From: Aquimarina macrocephali JAMB N27
GTDB taxonomy: Bacteria > Bacteroidota > Bacteroidia > Flavobacteriales > Flavobacteriaceae
DNA length: 64,000 nucleotides
NCBI RefSeq assembly: GCF_000520995.1
Contig: NZ_JACA01000035.1
Span: forward strand, 62,001 to 126,000
Direction of reading: 5' to 3'
The notes under the pieces were generated by a model, which was given only the letters and a program-made list of their open reading frames with translations, was not told where the DNA came from and did not search any database. Both the position numbers and the translations under genes were made by a program. Of this stretch, positions 35,636 to 43,456 are shown piece by piece (within the stretch, counting starts at the first letter, position 1; every line of letters starts with the position of its first letter).

Positions 35636-37096
35636 TTATGTAATATTCACGGTAATTTGATAATCTTCTAGATTCGAAGTGACAACACTATTAGTACTTC
35701 TTTTACTTGAAGGAAATGTAGCATTTACAATCCCAATCTTATCATTCTCAATATCACCTCCTTCTAACAAATCTGTTCCTAGCTTTAAAAACCCTTTTCT
35801 AATCCCTTCTCCTGCTGTTTTTCTTTCCTGAGAATTTAAGCTAGACGAACTCGCTACTTTTGAAGACAATCCTACAGATTTACCAAGAATATCATGAATA
35901 GGATCAGCTTCATATCCATTAGTTGATATTTTAACTTGTTGTGTTTTGTGTAAATGAAGAACTACCTTGTGATTTAATGTGCGTTTTCCTTTATCCATAC
36001 TTTCAAACAATCTCCATCGGCCATTAATACCAACATACAGATACCATTCATCCTTCTTTTTAAAAATTATTCCATCAGGATCTTTATCCTTCTTAAAAAC
36101 AGCTTCTCGTACTGCAACAGTTACTTTTTTAATATGCTTAGCATCTATTCCTTTGGGATCCGACCATCCTCCACTAATTATTACTCCATAATTTTCTGAT
36201 GGAATATTTTTTCCCTTCAGTGGAATCGTCACTCTTAACAATTTTGGATCATCACTTGGAAAAGGAGTAATTATTGGATTAATAGCACTAGCAATCATTT
36301 TCTTTACTTTGAATTTTGGGATTGAAGAATCTGATGGTTTTGGCGGCAGGTAGAGATCAAAAGTATAATTTTGATCATTAATCTTTTGGTTGATATATCC
36401 CCCCTTTTTATTTATGTAAACGATTGCTTGATTAGCTCTGGACAATCCTTTATTTCCCGAAAAAAGATCCGTCTCTTCCCGAAAAGAAACTACTGCTTTT
36501 GGAGGGTGAATTTCGGACCTGTGTTTTCCATTTTTAGGATGCCCACAGTCATAGATCCATCTCCCAGTAATTTGTATACGATCACCAGGCATGGGTAGTG
36601 ACCATAACGGAACAAATTTAGAATCCCATTCACATTCCATTACGGCAATCTGATCTTTAGCATTATACTTACCATTTGCCGGGCTATTCAGATAAAAAAA
36701 CTGCTTATCAGTTTTTACAAAATAATTCCAGTCATAACTATGATGCCATGGTTTAAGAGGAAAATCTGTACCTGATATTCTGCTCTGTGTCAAAACACCT
36801 TTTATCGTTCGTATTTGGGCACCGGTTCTCGAGTCTCTTTTAGCTGCAGAAACCCAAGAAGGAACAACTTCTCCAAATTCTTTTGTTAAGATCTTTGGTA
36901 ATATCACAAGCTTTAACGAATTGCTCTTCCTACACCCACAACCAAACCCATTTCCATCATTCTTTGAAGAAAATACCGAATGTGCTTTTTTTATAGATGT
37001 TGGTAAGCCAAAATGCATTTCATGATTTTGTTTTATACTAATCACAGGAAATGAAATGCCTTGCTCTCGGTAAATATTTCTTATACTTAATGTCAT
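35636..37096 (-). CDS. Unrecognised 486-residue protein with Cys/His motif
   Basis: 486 residues, no signal peptide. A CxC pair (GFGCGCRKS, about 50-56) lies near the N-terminus. The middle has GRWIYDCGHPKNGKHRSEIH (about 188-207), a motif with Cys and His residues that could bind metal. Further on EWYLYVGINGRWRLFES and a C-terminal part, ISTNGYEADPIHDILG, resemble repeated units of bacterial proteins of unknown role (from memory, not firm). It ends a three-gene unit with the 92- and 69-residue genes, 10 bases after the 92-residue one. No function can be stated. Confidence 0.7.
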   Translation of the reverse strand: MTLSIRNIYREQGISFPVISIKQNHEMHFGLPTSIKKAHSVFSSKNDGNGFGCGCRKSNSLKLVILPKILTKEFGEVVPSWVSAAKRDSRTGAQIRTIKGVLTQSRISGTDFPLKPWHHSYDWNYFVKTDKQFFYLNSPANGKYNAKDQIAVMECEWDSKFVPLWSLPMPGDRIQITGRWIYDCGHPKNGKHRSEIHPPKAVVSFREETDLFSGNKGLSRANQAIVYINKKGGYINQKINDQNYTFDLYLPPKPSDSSIPKFKVKKMIASAINPIITPFPSDDPKLLRVTIPLKGKNIPSENYGVIISGGWSDPKGIDAKHIKKVTVAVREAVFKKDKDPDGIIFKKKDEWYLYVGINGRWRLFESMDKGKRTLNHKVVLHLHKTQQVKISTNGYEADPIHDILGKSVGLSSKVASSSSLNSQERKTAGEGIRKGFLKLGTDLLEGGDIENDKIGIVNATFPSSKRSTNSVVTSNLEDYQITVNIT

Positions 37097-37106
37097 AATC
37101 TATCTT

Positions 37107-37385
37107 TTAAGGTTCTAGGTTTTTCACTCTTGTTTCCAGATCTTTTAATTTATCCAACACATCAAGGTTTCCAATCATCAGCCTTTTGTGTACTATAAAA
37201 CTTGATGTTTTAGAATCGAAAGTGGCGAGCAGATTGTTTGCAGACCCAAAGATTTCTATTTTTGTCCCTTGCAATTTTACTTTACTATTCGTTAAAACAA
37301 TATCTGCCGGTTGTTGAATTGGTTGAAATACTTCACCTACTACTACCGGATTGATTTTTATCGCAGGTTTTGTCACTTTTGCCAT
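37107..37385 (-). CDS. Small protein with C-terminal coiled coil
   Basis: 92 residues: a beta-like N-terminal part with repeating strand patterns (IVLTNSKVKLQGTKIEIFG) and a C-terminal heptad segment (LDVLDKLKDLETRVKNLE, about 74-91) that should form a coiled coil. There is no signal peptide or membrane helix. It lies 4 bases after the membrane protein gene and 10 before the 486-residue gene, so all three are probably one transcript. No family recognised; a trimeric tail-tip-like role cannot be supported. Confidence 0.65.
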   Translation of the reverse strand: MAKVTKPAIKINPVVVGEVFQPIQQPADIVLTNSKVKLQGTKIEIFGSANNLLATFDSKTSSFIVHKRLMIGNLDVLDKLKDLETRVKNLEP

Positions 37386-37389
37386 AATG

Positions 37390-37599
37390 CTAATTGTTTT
37401 TGGTTATTGCGTTACTAATTATTTTTACTTTATTGATTACATATCCCACAAAATACCAGGTTGCCAAAAATGCAATACACTCAAAAGCAAAGCTTCCTAA
37501 TTTGTAAAAAGATTCTGCTATTAATAGTGATATCCCAAGTGAGGGAATGAATTCAAGAGTAATTTCCTTAAGCGTTAGTTTTTTTAAAATGCGATTCAT
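37390..37599 (-). CDS. Small two-helix membrane protein
   Basis: 69 residues with a basic start (MNRILKKLTLKEI) and two hydrophobic segments (about 17-32 and 38-58), ending in a basic tail. It is the first gene of the three-gene unit that runs away from the sigma factor gene. Upstream, the minus strand has AAAGAGTA at the same distance (about 25 bases) from the start as the AGAGTA of the 34-base blocks. No family recognised. Confidence 0.65.
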   Translation of the reverse strand: MNRILKKLTLKEITLEFIPSLGISLLIAESFYKLGSFAFECIAFLATWYFVGYVINKVKIISNAITKNN

Positions 37600-37712
37600 A
37601 ATTCTTAACTTTTATATGTTTTATACTCTTTATGGAAGAAAAAAACCGAATCTTAACATCTATAGGAAGAAAAATGTTTTTTTATACCTTAGAGGAATAG
37701 AAATCATACCCG

Positions 37713-38264
37713 GTGGATCAATCCCTTATTGACATTTTAATTCATAGTAATCCTAAGGAAATAAGTAAATTATATTATTTACACAGGAGCGCTTTTTTTA
37801 ATTTTGGAAAAAAATATGGTGTAGACCAAGACTCCATGGCCGATATCTATCAAGATGCATTTGTAGTACTTAGAAAGCAAGCAATACAAGGAAAATTGGA
37901 GGTTGTGAACAGCTCTTTAAAAACCTATTTATTTGGTATCGGTAAACGAATGATTTTCAACCATTATAAACAGCATAAAAATACAGTTTCATTAGAACCA
38001 AAACTTCATATTACCAACGATAACATCGAAAAAATCACATTTGATGAACCTGTCGAGCTTTCTGTAGAGCAAAGACTTTTACAGACTTTTTTTAATAAAT
38101 TAGGAAAACGATGCAAAGAGATGTTAATATTATTCTATTATCGAGGACTAACAGTAGAGGAGATTGCCGAAAAAGAAGGATATGATAATACTAATGTAGT
38201 GAGTAGTCAAAAATCCCGATGTATTAAGCAATTAAGAGCAATGATTAATCCCCCTAAACAATGA
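37713..38264 (+). CDS. ECF-type RNA polymerase sigma factor
   Basis: 183 residues with sigma region 2 (about 20-85: DSMADIYQDAFVVLRKQAIQ and YLFGIGKRMIFNHYKQ) and region 4 (about 120-175: RCKEMLILFYYRGLTVEEIAE). That is the two-domain ECF layout. The frame starts at a GTG (37713-37715); the next in-frame methionine lies within region 2. The stop overlaps the start of the next gene by 4 bases (ATGA), so sigma factor and the membrane protein are translated together, as is usual for sigma / anti-sigma pairs. Confidence 0.88.
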   Translation: MDQSLIDILIHSNPKEISKLYYLHRSAFFNFGKKYGVDQDSMADIYQDAFVVLRKQAIQGKLEVVNSSLKTYLFGIGKRMIFNHYKQHKNTVSLEPKLHITNDNIEKITFDEPVELSVEQRLLQTFFNKLGKRCKEMLILFYYRGLTVEEIAEKEGYDNTNVVSSQKSRCIKQLRAMINPPKQ

Positions 38265-38977
38265 AACCCCAGGATCTCATATCAAAATACATTCAAGGTA
38301 CCTTAACAATTGAGGAACAACAGGAATTTGACACACTATTAAGTGTTGATCAAAATTTTAGAGACGAAGTACTGTTTCATACTAATCTTAAAAAAGTAGT
38401 AGAACATAAGGATGATGATGATTTTAGACATTTGCTTTCTGGCCTTGAGTCTAATGTTAAGAAAAAAAATAAATTAAAATGGTGGTCTATAGCAGCTTCT
38501 ATTCTTGTACTATTAGGAACCATCTATTTTTGGAATACCAAAAAACCAGTGTCAAATGAAGAGTTATTCGCTACTTACTTTGAACCGTATAGGAATATTC
38601 TTCAACCTGTGGTAAGAGGAGATGATCATAAGAACAAAATATCAGTAGCTTTTAATGCTTATGAAAATGGTAATTTTAAAAAAGCTCTTGACGCATTCAA
38701 TACAATATTAGAAACTGAAGAAAATGACACTCTTCAATTTTATAAAGCAAATACCTTGTTAAAACTAAATGAGACTAAAAAAGCAATTATAATTTTGGAA
38801 GAACGAAGTGAAATTAAAAACTCGTTTAGCGAAAAAAACCATTGGTATCTGGCCATGGCATATCTAAAAGTTGATCAACTTAACAAAGTCAAAGAACAAT
38901 TAGAATTATTAATAAAGATTCCTGACAGTGAATATAAAAAGGAAGAAGCTAAAGAACTACTCAAAAAACTTAATTAG
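38261..38977 (+). CDS. Anti-sigma-like membrane protein with periplasmic TPR domain
   Basis: 238 residues: a cytoplasmic part of about 73 residues starting DLISKYIQGTLTIEEQQEFD, the pattern of Bacteroidota anti-sigma N-termini, a transmembrane helix at about 74-91 (WWSIAASILVLLGTIYFW), and an outer part with TPR-like helices (about 120-235: FNAYENGNFKKALDAFNTIL). There is no zinc-binding anti-sigma motif. Its start overlaps the sigma gene by 4 bases and its end overlaps the convergent TPR-CHAT gene by 21 bases. I infer it holds the sigma factor at the membrane and can be released by an outside signal. Confidence 0.8.
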   Translation: MKPQDLISKYIQGTLTIEEQQEFDTLLSVDQNFRDEVLFHTNLKKVVEHKDDDDFRHLLSGLESNVKKKNKLKWWSIAASILVLLGTIYFWNTKKPVSNEELFATYFEPYRNILQPVVRGDDHKNKISVAFNAYENGNFKKALDAFNTILETEENDTLQFYKANTLLKLNETKKAIIILEERSEIKNSFSEKNHWYLAMAYLKVDQLNKVKEQLELLIKIPDSEYKKEEAKELLKKLN

Positions 38978-41900
38978 TTTTTTTCTAAAAATAAAAACCG
39001 GAACCAAGACCAATATCGTCATCCACCAGCGTAAAAAACCTTGCTCCAAAGATTCTGTATTACCCGAAACCACAAATCCGGCCCAATAAAAAGGGTGTTT
39101 TAATGCGTTATCTCTTACACTACCGAGATACTGAAGTTTTGCTCGTTGCAATGCTCTGTCTTTAGCATATCCTTTTTTTAAATTTTTATAAAAATAGTTC
39201 ATTATCACCGAGGTTTCTTTATCCGGCACTTTCCATAAGCTCATTACTGTGCTTTTTGCTCCTGCATAATGAAAAGCTCTTGACATACTCATCACGCCTT
39301 CACCTTTTTCCAATTTTCCGAATCCTGTATTACAAGCACTAAGCACAATCATTTCTGAAGGAATTGATAATCCATAAATATCAGATGCCATTAAAATATT
39401 CTTATTACCATTTTCAGAAAATATAAGCTTATTCAACATTGCATTTTTTTTATCAATCTCTGCATGAGTGGCCAAATGTATTATTGAAGAATTAGTAGCA
39501 TTAGCAACAAAATTTTTAACAGAAGCCTCTTCGCCCAAAAATGCTTTACCTTTCATGATTTTCGAAATACTTCTAACTTCGGTATCGCTTGAGGCAAAGG
39601 AATTATTATTTTTATATTTCGGTGCAAAACCACTCCATTTCATTTCTTTTGTAGTTTTTAATGACCTCTCGGTTAATGCTTTCAATACTGTTGCAGAACC
39701 TGCATAACTTATAGCATACTCTTCAAGCATATATCCTTTTCCATTATGCAAAACCTCAAATGGAACATAATTAAGTATGTTATCTGTTACCAGTATCAGA
39801 GTTTCTTTCAGATTCAAATTTTTCAGCAAAGCTGTAAATATTCGTTCAGAATTTTCTTTGACGTTTTGTTGGTTAAGTATTTGCTTTCTAAATTCCGTAA
39901 TTGATTTAGTCAAGCCTTTTATTATTGGTAACTTCTTAAAGTCAATAGTATCATCATTTATGATAAAAATGTATAGGTTTTTCTCTCCAGCAAAATACTC
40001 AATCAAAGTTGTATTTGTATCCAAATATTCCTTTTGTAACTGCGAGACTTTGATCGTGTGATCAGCATATTTTAGCTGATAATATCTAGGATATTCTCTT
40101 TCAATTTTATGCAATAAATCCTCAAGCTTCATACTATACTTCAATCGTAAACTCATAGTAGAATCTATCTCGAATGAATGTGTTTGAGTATGTAGTGCTG
40201 TTCTAATAGAGGACAATTTTCTTTTCAACATATTCTCCCGTTGTAATAGTGAATCAGGGACTCCAGCAATTTTTTTAAACTGTTTATCTTTTATTCCTGT
40301 TACCAATGCACTATTTCTATTAATTTCTGAAAATTGGAATGCTTTTTCCAAATATTTCTTTTGTTGAGTATTTTGAAACAAAACATAGCAAATCTCGATT
40401 GCTTTATCAAAATAATCTGGATTTTTACGTCCTACATTTATCAAGGATCTATCAGTAGTATATTGCTTTTTGATTTTACGAATATTTTGGATCATCAAAT
40501 CCATGTTTTTATACGATTGCTGAACTGATGTTATTGTTTTTGAATTCGTATATTGGGTTAAAGCAATGCAATTATTAAGATGTATCGCTTCTACTATCAA
40601 TAAAGGAAAATCATGCTCTCCTTTAGTATACAAGGCAAGATGTTTTTGAATTATTGCAAAGGCTTTTTTATGATTTCCTTGTTTAAACAAAGCTTCTGCT
40701 AATAATAGTTCACTTTTTAAGACATACCTATGATTTTTATAAAAGTGATTCGAAAAATTAATGAATGTCTTTCTGTAGAAATCTATTGCTTTTCTGTAAT
40801 TCTTTTGCTTCATATGCATATCGCCCAAACCCTGGTAACACTCTGCTTCCTGAAACTTAGAATCCATTTTTTCACTTCTCCGTAATGCTTCTTTATAATA
40901 TTTTTCGGCTTCTACATACTCAGCAAGCTTCACGTAAGTATCAGCAATTGATGTTAGATTCTGTATTGGAAACCAATTATATACTCCATAAGATTTTTCT
41001 CTAATTTGTAATGCTTTCTTATCAAAATCTAAAGATATTCTATACTCTCCTTTTAACTTTAAATATCTAACATACCAAGCTTGTATATTTGCAGTATTAA
41101 GATGATTCTCTCCATAAATGATCATTGCCTTTTTTAAAGCTTTATCGATATACTCTTCTGCTTTTTCTAAATCATTTTTCTTAGAATAAATACCACTAAT
41201 AGCGGTATAAATATCTGTAATAAAACCTACTTCTTCGCCTTGGTTTCTAAGATCATATGCAGCTGATTTTTGATAAAACTCTATAGCTTTATCGTAATCT
41301 CCCAAGGCCTCATTTACAACCCCTATATTAAACGTTGTTATTGCCAGGTCATATAAATTAGCCTTGTTTTCTAACTTAAGCTGATATGCTTTATTATAAT
41401 AATTATATGCTTTACTAAAATCTCCTTTCAATAAATAGGCACTTCCCAAATTATTCAATAATTCTGCTCTATTTAGACCTGAAATCGAATACTCAGAAAA
41501 ACTTAATGTTTTCTTTATCAATTGTACCGCTTCATCAAATCGACCAATAGTCCATAAAATGTTACTTCGTACAGTATATGTTCTTACAAGATTATATTTA
41601 GGTAAAGTTGATTTCTTTAATTGGTCCTTTAAAATTTCATCACTTATCTGTAATGCTTTTGTAGTCAAACCATCTTTTCTATACACTACAGCCTTTGTGT
41701 TCATTAACTCACCCCATAGACTGTCGTTTTTTATTGTTGAAGATGTATAGTTTTGAATAGAAACATTAATTGTTTTTAATGCTGAAGAAAAATTGTTTTT
41801 ATAAATTTCAATATTAGAAATATACAATTGTGATTTTAGATAGTTTTTAATATCATCTTTCTCTAAAAAATAGCTTGAAGCAAGCTTAAAATGAAGTAAT

Positions 41901-42022
41901 GCTTCTTTATAATTATAATGAGTATAAGCCGCAACTCCTTTTTGATATGCTCCATCTTCTTGTAGCGAAAAGGCGGATGAGCTTATCAAAAAACATAAAT
42001 GAAAGATCAGTAATTTCTTCAT
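38957..42022 (-). CDS. Secreted TPR-CHAT protease
   Basis: 1021 residues: a signal peptide (about 1-19), many tetratricopeptide repeats (about 25-470, for example LLNNLGSAYLLKGDFSKAYN and GDYDKAIEFYQKSA), a CHAT caspase-like domain (about 690-985) with the catalytic pair His853 in HLATHAE and Cys897 in SACNTGFGKL, and a C-terminal transmembrane helix (about 999-1015) followed by a basic tail. So the protease should sit in the periplasm, anchored at its C-terminus. It is convergent with, and overlaps by 21 bases, the anti-sigma-like gene, suggesting a shared module. Confidence 0.9.
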   Translation of the reverse strand: MKKLLIFHLCFLISSSAFSLQEDGAYQKGVAAYTHYNYKEALLHFKLASSYFLEKDDIKNYLKSQLYISNIEIYKNNFSSALKTINVSIQNYTSSTIKNDSLWGELMNTKAVVYRKDGLTTKALQISDEILKDQLKKSTLPKYNLVRTYTVRSNILWTIGRFDEAVQLIKKTLSFSEYSISGLNRAELLNNLGSAYLLKGDFSKAYNYYNKAYQLKLENKANLYDLAITTFNIGVVNEALGDYDKAIEFYQKSAAYDLRNQGEEVGFITDIYTAISGIYSKKNDLEKAEEYIDKALKKAMIIYGENHLNTANIQAWYVRYLKLKGEYRISLDFDKKALQIREKSYGVYNWFPIQNLTSIADTYVKLAEYVEAEKYYKEALRRSEKMDSKFQEAECYQGLGDMHMKQKNYRKAIDFYRKTFINFSNHFYKNHRYVLKSELLLAEALFKQGNHKKAFAIIQKHLALYTKGEHDFPLLIVEAIHLNNCIALTQYTNSKTITSVQQSYKNMDLMIQNIRKIKKQYTTDRSLINVGRKNPDYFDKAIEICYVLFQNTQQKKYLEKAFQFSEINRNSALVTGIKDKQFKKIAGVPDSLLQRENMLKRKLSSIRTALHTQTHSFEIDSTMSLRLKYSMKLEDLLHKIEREYPRYYQLKYADHTIKVSQLQKEYLDTNTTLIEYFAGEKNLYIFIINDDTIDFKKLPIIKGLTKSITEFRKQILNQQNVKENSERIFTALLKNLNLKETLILVTDNILNYVPFEVLHNGKGYMLEEYAISYAGSATVLKALTERSLKTTKEMKWSGFAPKYKNNNSFASSDTEVRSISKIMKGKAFLGEEASVKNFVANATNSSIIHLATHAEIDKKNAMLNKLIFSENGNKNILMASDIYGLSIPSEMIVLSACNTGFGKLEKGEGVMSMSRAFHYAGAKSTVMSLWKVPDKETSVIMNYFYKNLKKGYAKDRALQRAKLQYLGSVRDNALKHPFYWAGFVVSGNTESLEQGFLRWWMTILVLVPVFIFRKKLIKFFE

Positions 42023-42105
42023 TTAATACGTCATTAAATAATCAAATTGGTATAAAGTAAAAGTTTAGCTTAAATATAAAACTAAAGATGTAAACTACAA
42101 TATAC

Positions 42106-43440
42106 TTATCTGTCGACAAATGTAAGCATTGCGTTTTCGGGCTTTAAGGTAATCAATGGTTTAATATCGACTTTATGAAGATCAGTACTTATTTTATACT
42201 TCCTTACCAAAGTACTTATAGCCAAAATCATTTCATACATCGCAAAATTGTTACCAATACACATTCTGGGTCCTGATCCAAAAGGGAAATACCAATCAGA
42301 ATATTCTTTTTTATCTATGTCGGGATGAAATCGATCGGGGTCAAATGCAGAAGGGTTTTTCCAAAAACTTTTATGTCTGTGGATTTCAAAAAAGGAAACC
42401 AAGATAGTCGTTCCTTTTTTTAGTTTTAAATCCTGATAATTATCATCTTCTATAGCCACACGATCCGAAAAATAAGCTGGTGGGTATAACCGCATTGCTT
42501 CTTCAATACACTGTTTTGTATATCGAAATTTTGCTATCTGTTCCATTGGTTGTAAATCATCTGGAGTTTCAGAAACCTCTTTATACACTTGTTCCTGAAT
42601 CTCGGGATGAAGTGCCAGCAATACAGCAGTAAAGGTTAAAGCGTTAGATGTAGTTTCATGACCCGCCACAAACAGAATTAGAATTTCATCTATCAACTGT
42701 TCATTACCCATCACACTACCATCATCATATTTGGATGTTAATAACATATCCAACAGATCATTATATACTTTATCCGAGTTTCTTCTTTCTTCTATAATCG
42801 TATTAAGAATATCTCTGGCTTCCTGGGTCAATTTAAAGGTATTCTTAATTTTTCCACTCAGGTAAAACCACCATCTTTTATAGGGTTGCCGTATTTCTTT
42901 AACCAAAGATTTCTGGGCTGCTTCAGTTATATATTGCAATCGTGAAATGGTATCCCCCTGGGTATCTGTATAACCAAATAATGATTTTGCAACTACTTTA
43001 AAGGCCAAATCACTCATTACAGGAAAAATATCAATCTCTTTGTTAGAGGGTATCCTCAAGAATTCTTCTTGAATTACTTCTTTGATTGTGTTTATCAAGG
43101 ATTCCAGCCTTTTTTTATGAAAAGCAGGTTGAATTAAACGTCTTTGTTTTAACCATTTTTCTCCTGTAGAAGTTAATAATCCTTCTCCTACATATTTGGC
43201 CAGATCTTTTGTTTGTAATGCAGATTTAGTGTATCGTCTATGTTGTTTTTGCAGCATATGTTTGGCAAAACCAGCATCGCGAGTAAAAATAACAGTTTTA
43301 CCAAGTCCTAATTGGACTCTAAAAGCATCTCCATGTTTTTCAAAATTTTCATGATGAAAAGGAAGTGGATTTTTAAGAATACGACTTGCATTATTAAGGA
43401 CTCTAAAAAAAGAGACTATGGGAATTCGTCTATCTAGCAT
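42106..43440 (-). CDS. Cytochrome P450
   Basis: 444 residues with all P450 landmarks: the I-helix FVAGHETTSNAL, the K-helix EAMRLYPP (ExxR), the PERF-like region FDPDRFHPD and the heme loop FGSGPRMCIGNNFAM with the ligand Cys394. It is a soluble or membrane-associated monooxygenase without signal peptide. Its partner reductase is not in the window. It follows the amidohydrolase gene by 16 bases, so the two are co-transcribed. The substrate is unknown; the family recalls fatty-acid or terpene hydroxylases of the CYP102/CYP4 kind, which is only a resemblance. Confidence 0.93.
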   Translation of the reverse strand: MLDRRIPIVSFFRVLNNASRILKNPLPFHHENFEKHGDAFRVQLGLGKTVIFTRDAGFAKHMLQKQHRRYTKSALQTKDLAKYVGEGLLTSTGEKWLKQRRLIQPAFHKKRLESLINTIKEVIQEEFLRIPSNKEIDIFPVMSDLAFKVVAKSLFGYTDTQGDTISRLQYITEAAQKSLVKEIRQPYKRWWFYLSGKIKNTFKLTQEARDILNTIIEERRNSDKVYNDLLDMLLTSKYDDGSVMGNEQLIDEILILFVAGHETTSNALTFTAVLLALHPEIQEQVYKEVSETPDDLQPMEQIAKFRYTKQCIEEAMRLYPPAYFSDRVAIEDDNYQDLKLKKGTTILVSFFEIHRHKSFWKNPSAFDPDRFHPDIDKKEYSDWYFPFGSGPRMCIGNNFAMYEMILAISTLVRKYKISTDLHKVDIKPLITLKPENAMLTFVDR

Positions 43441-43456
43441 GTGAATTTTTTATCTC

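Noticed and set aside
34283-37599. Phage tail or contractile injection system cluster
   Set aside because: The small coiled-coil protein suggested it, but no sheath, baseplate, ATPase or tube protein is present.
37713-42022. Type III-E CRISPR-linked CHAT system
   Set aside because: No CRISPR array or Cas gene lies in the window and the CHAT protein carries a signal peptide, so only an analogy is proposed.
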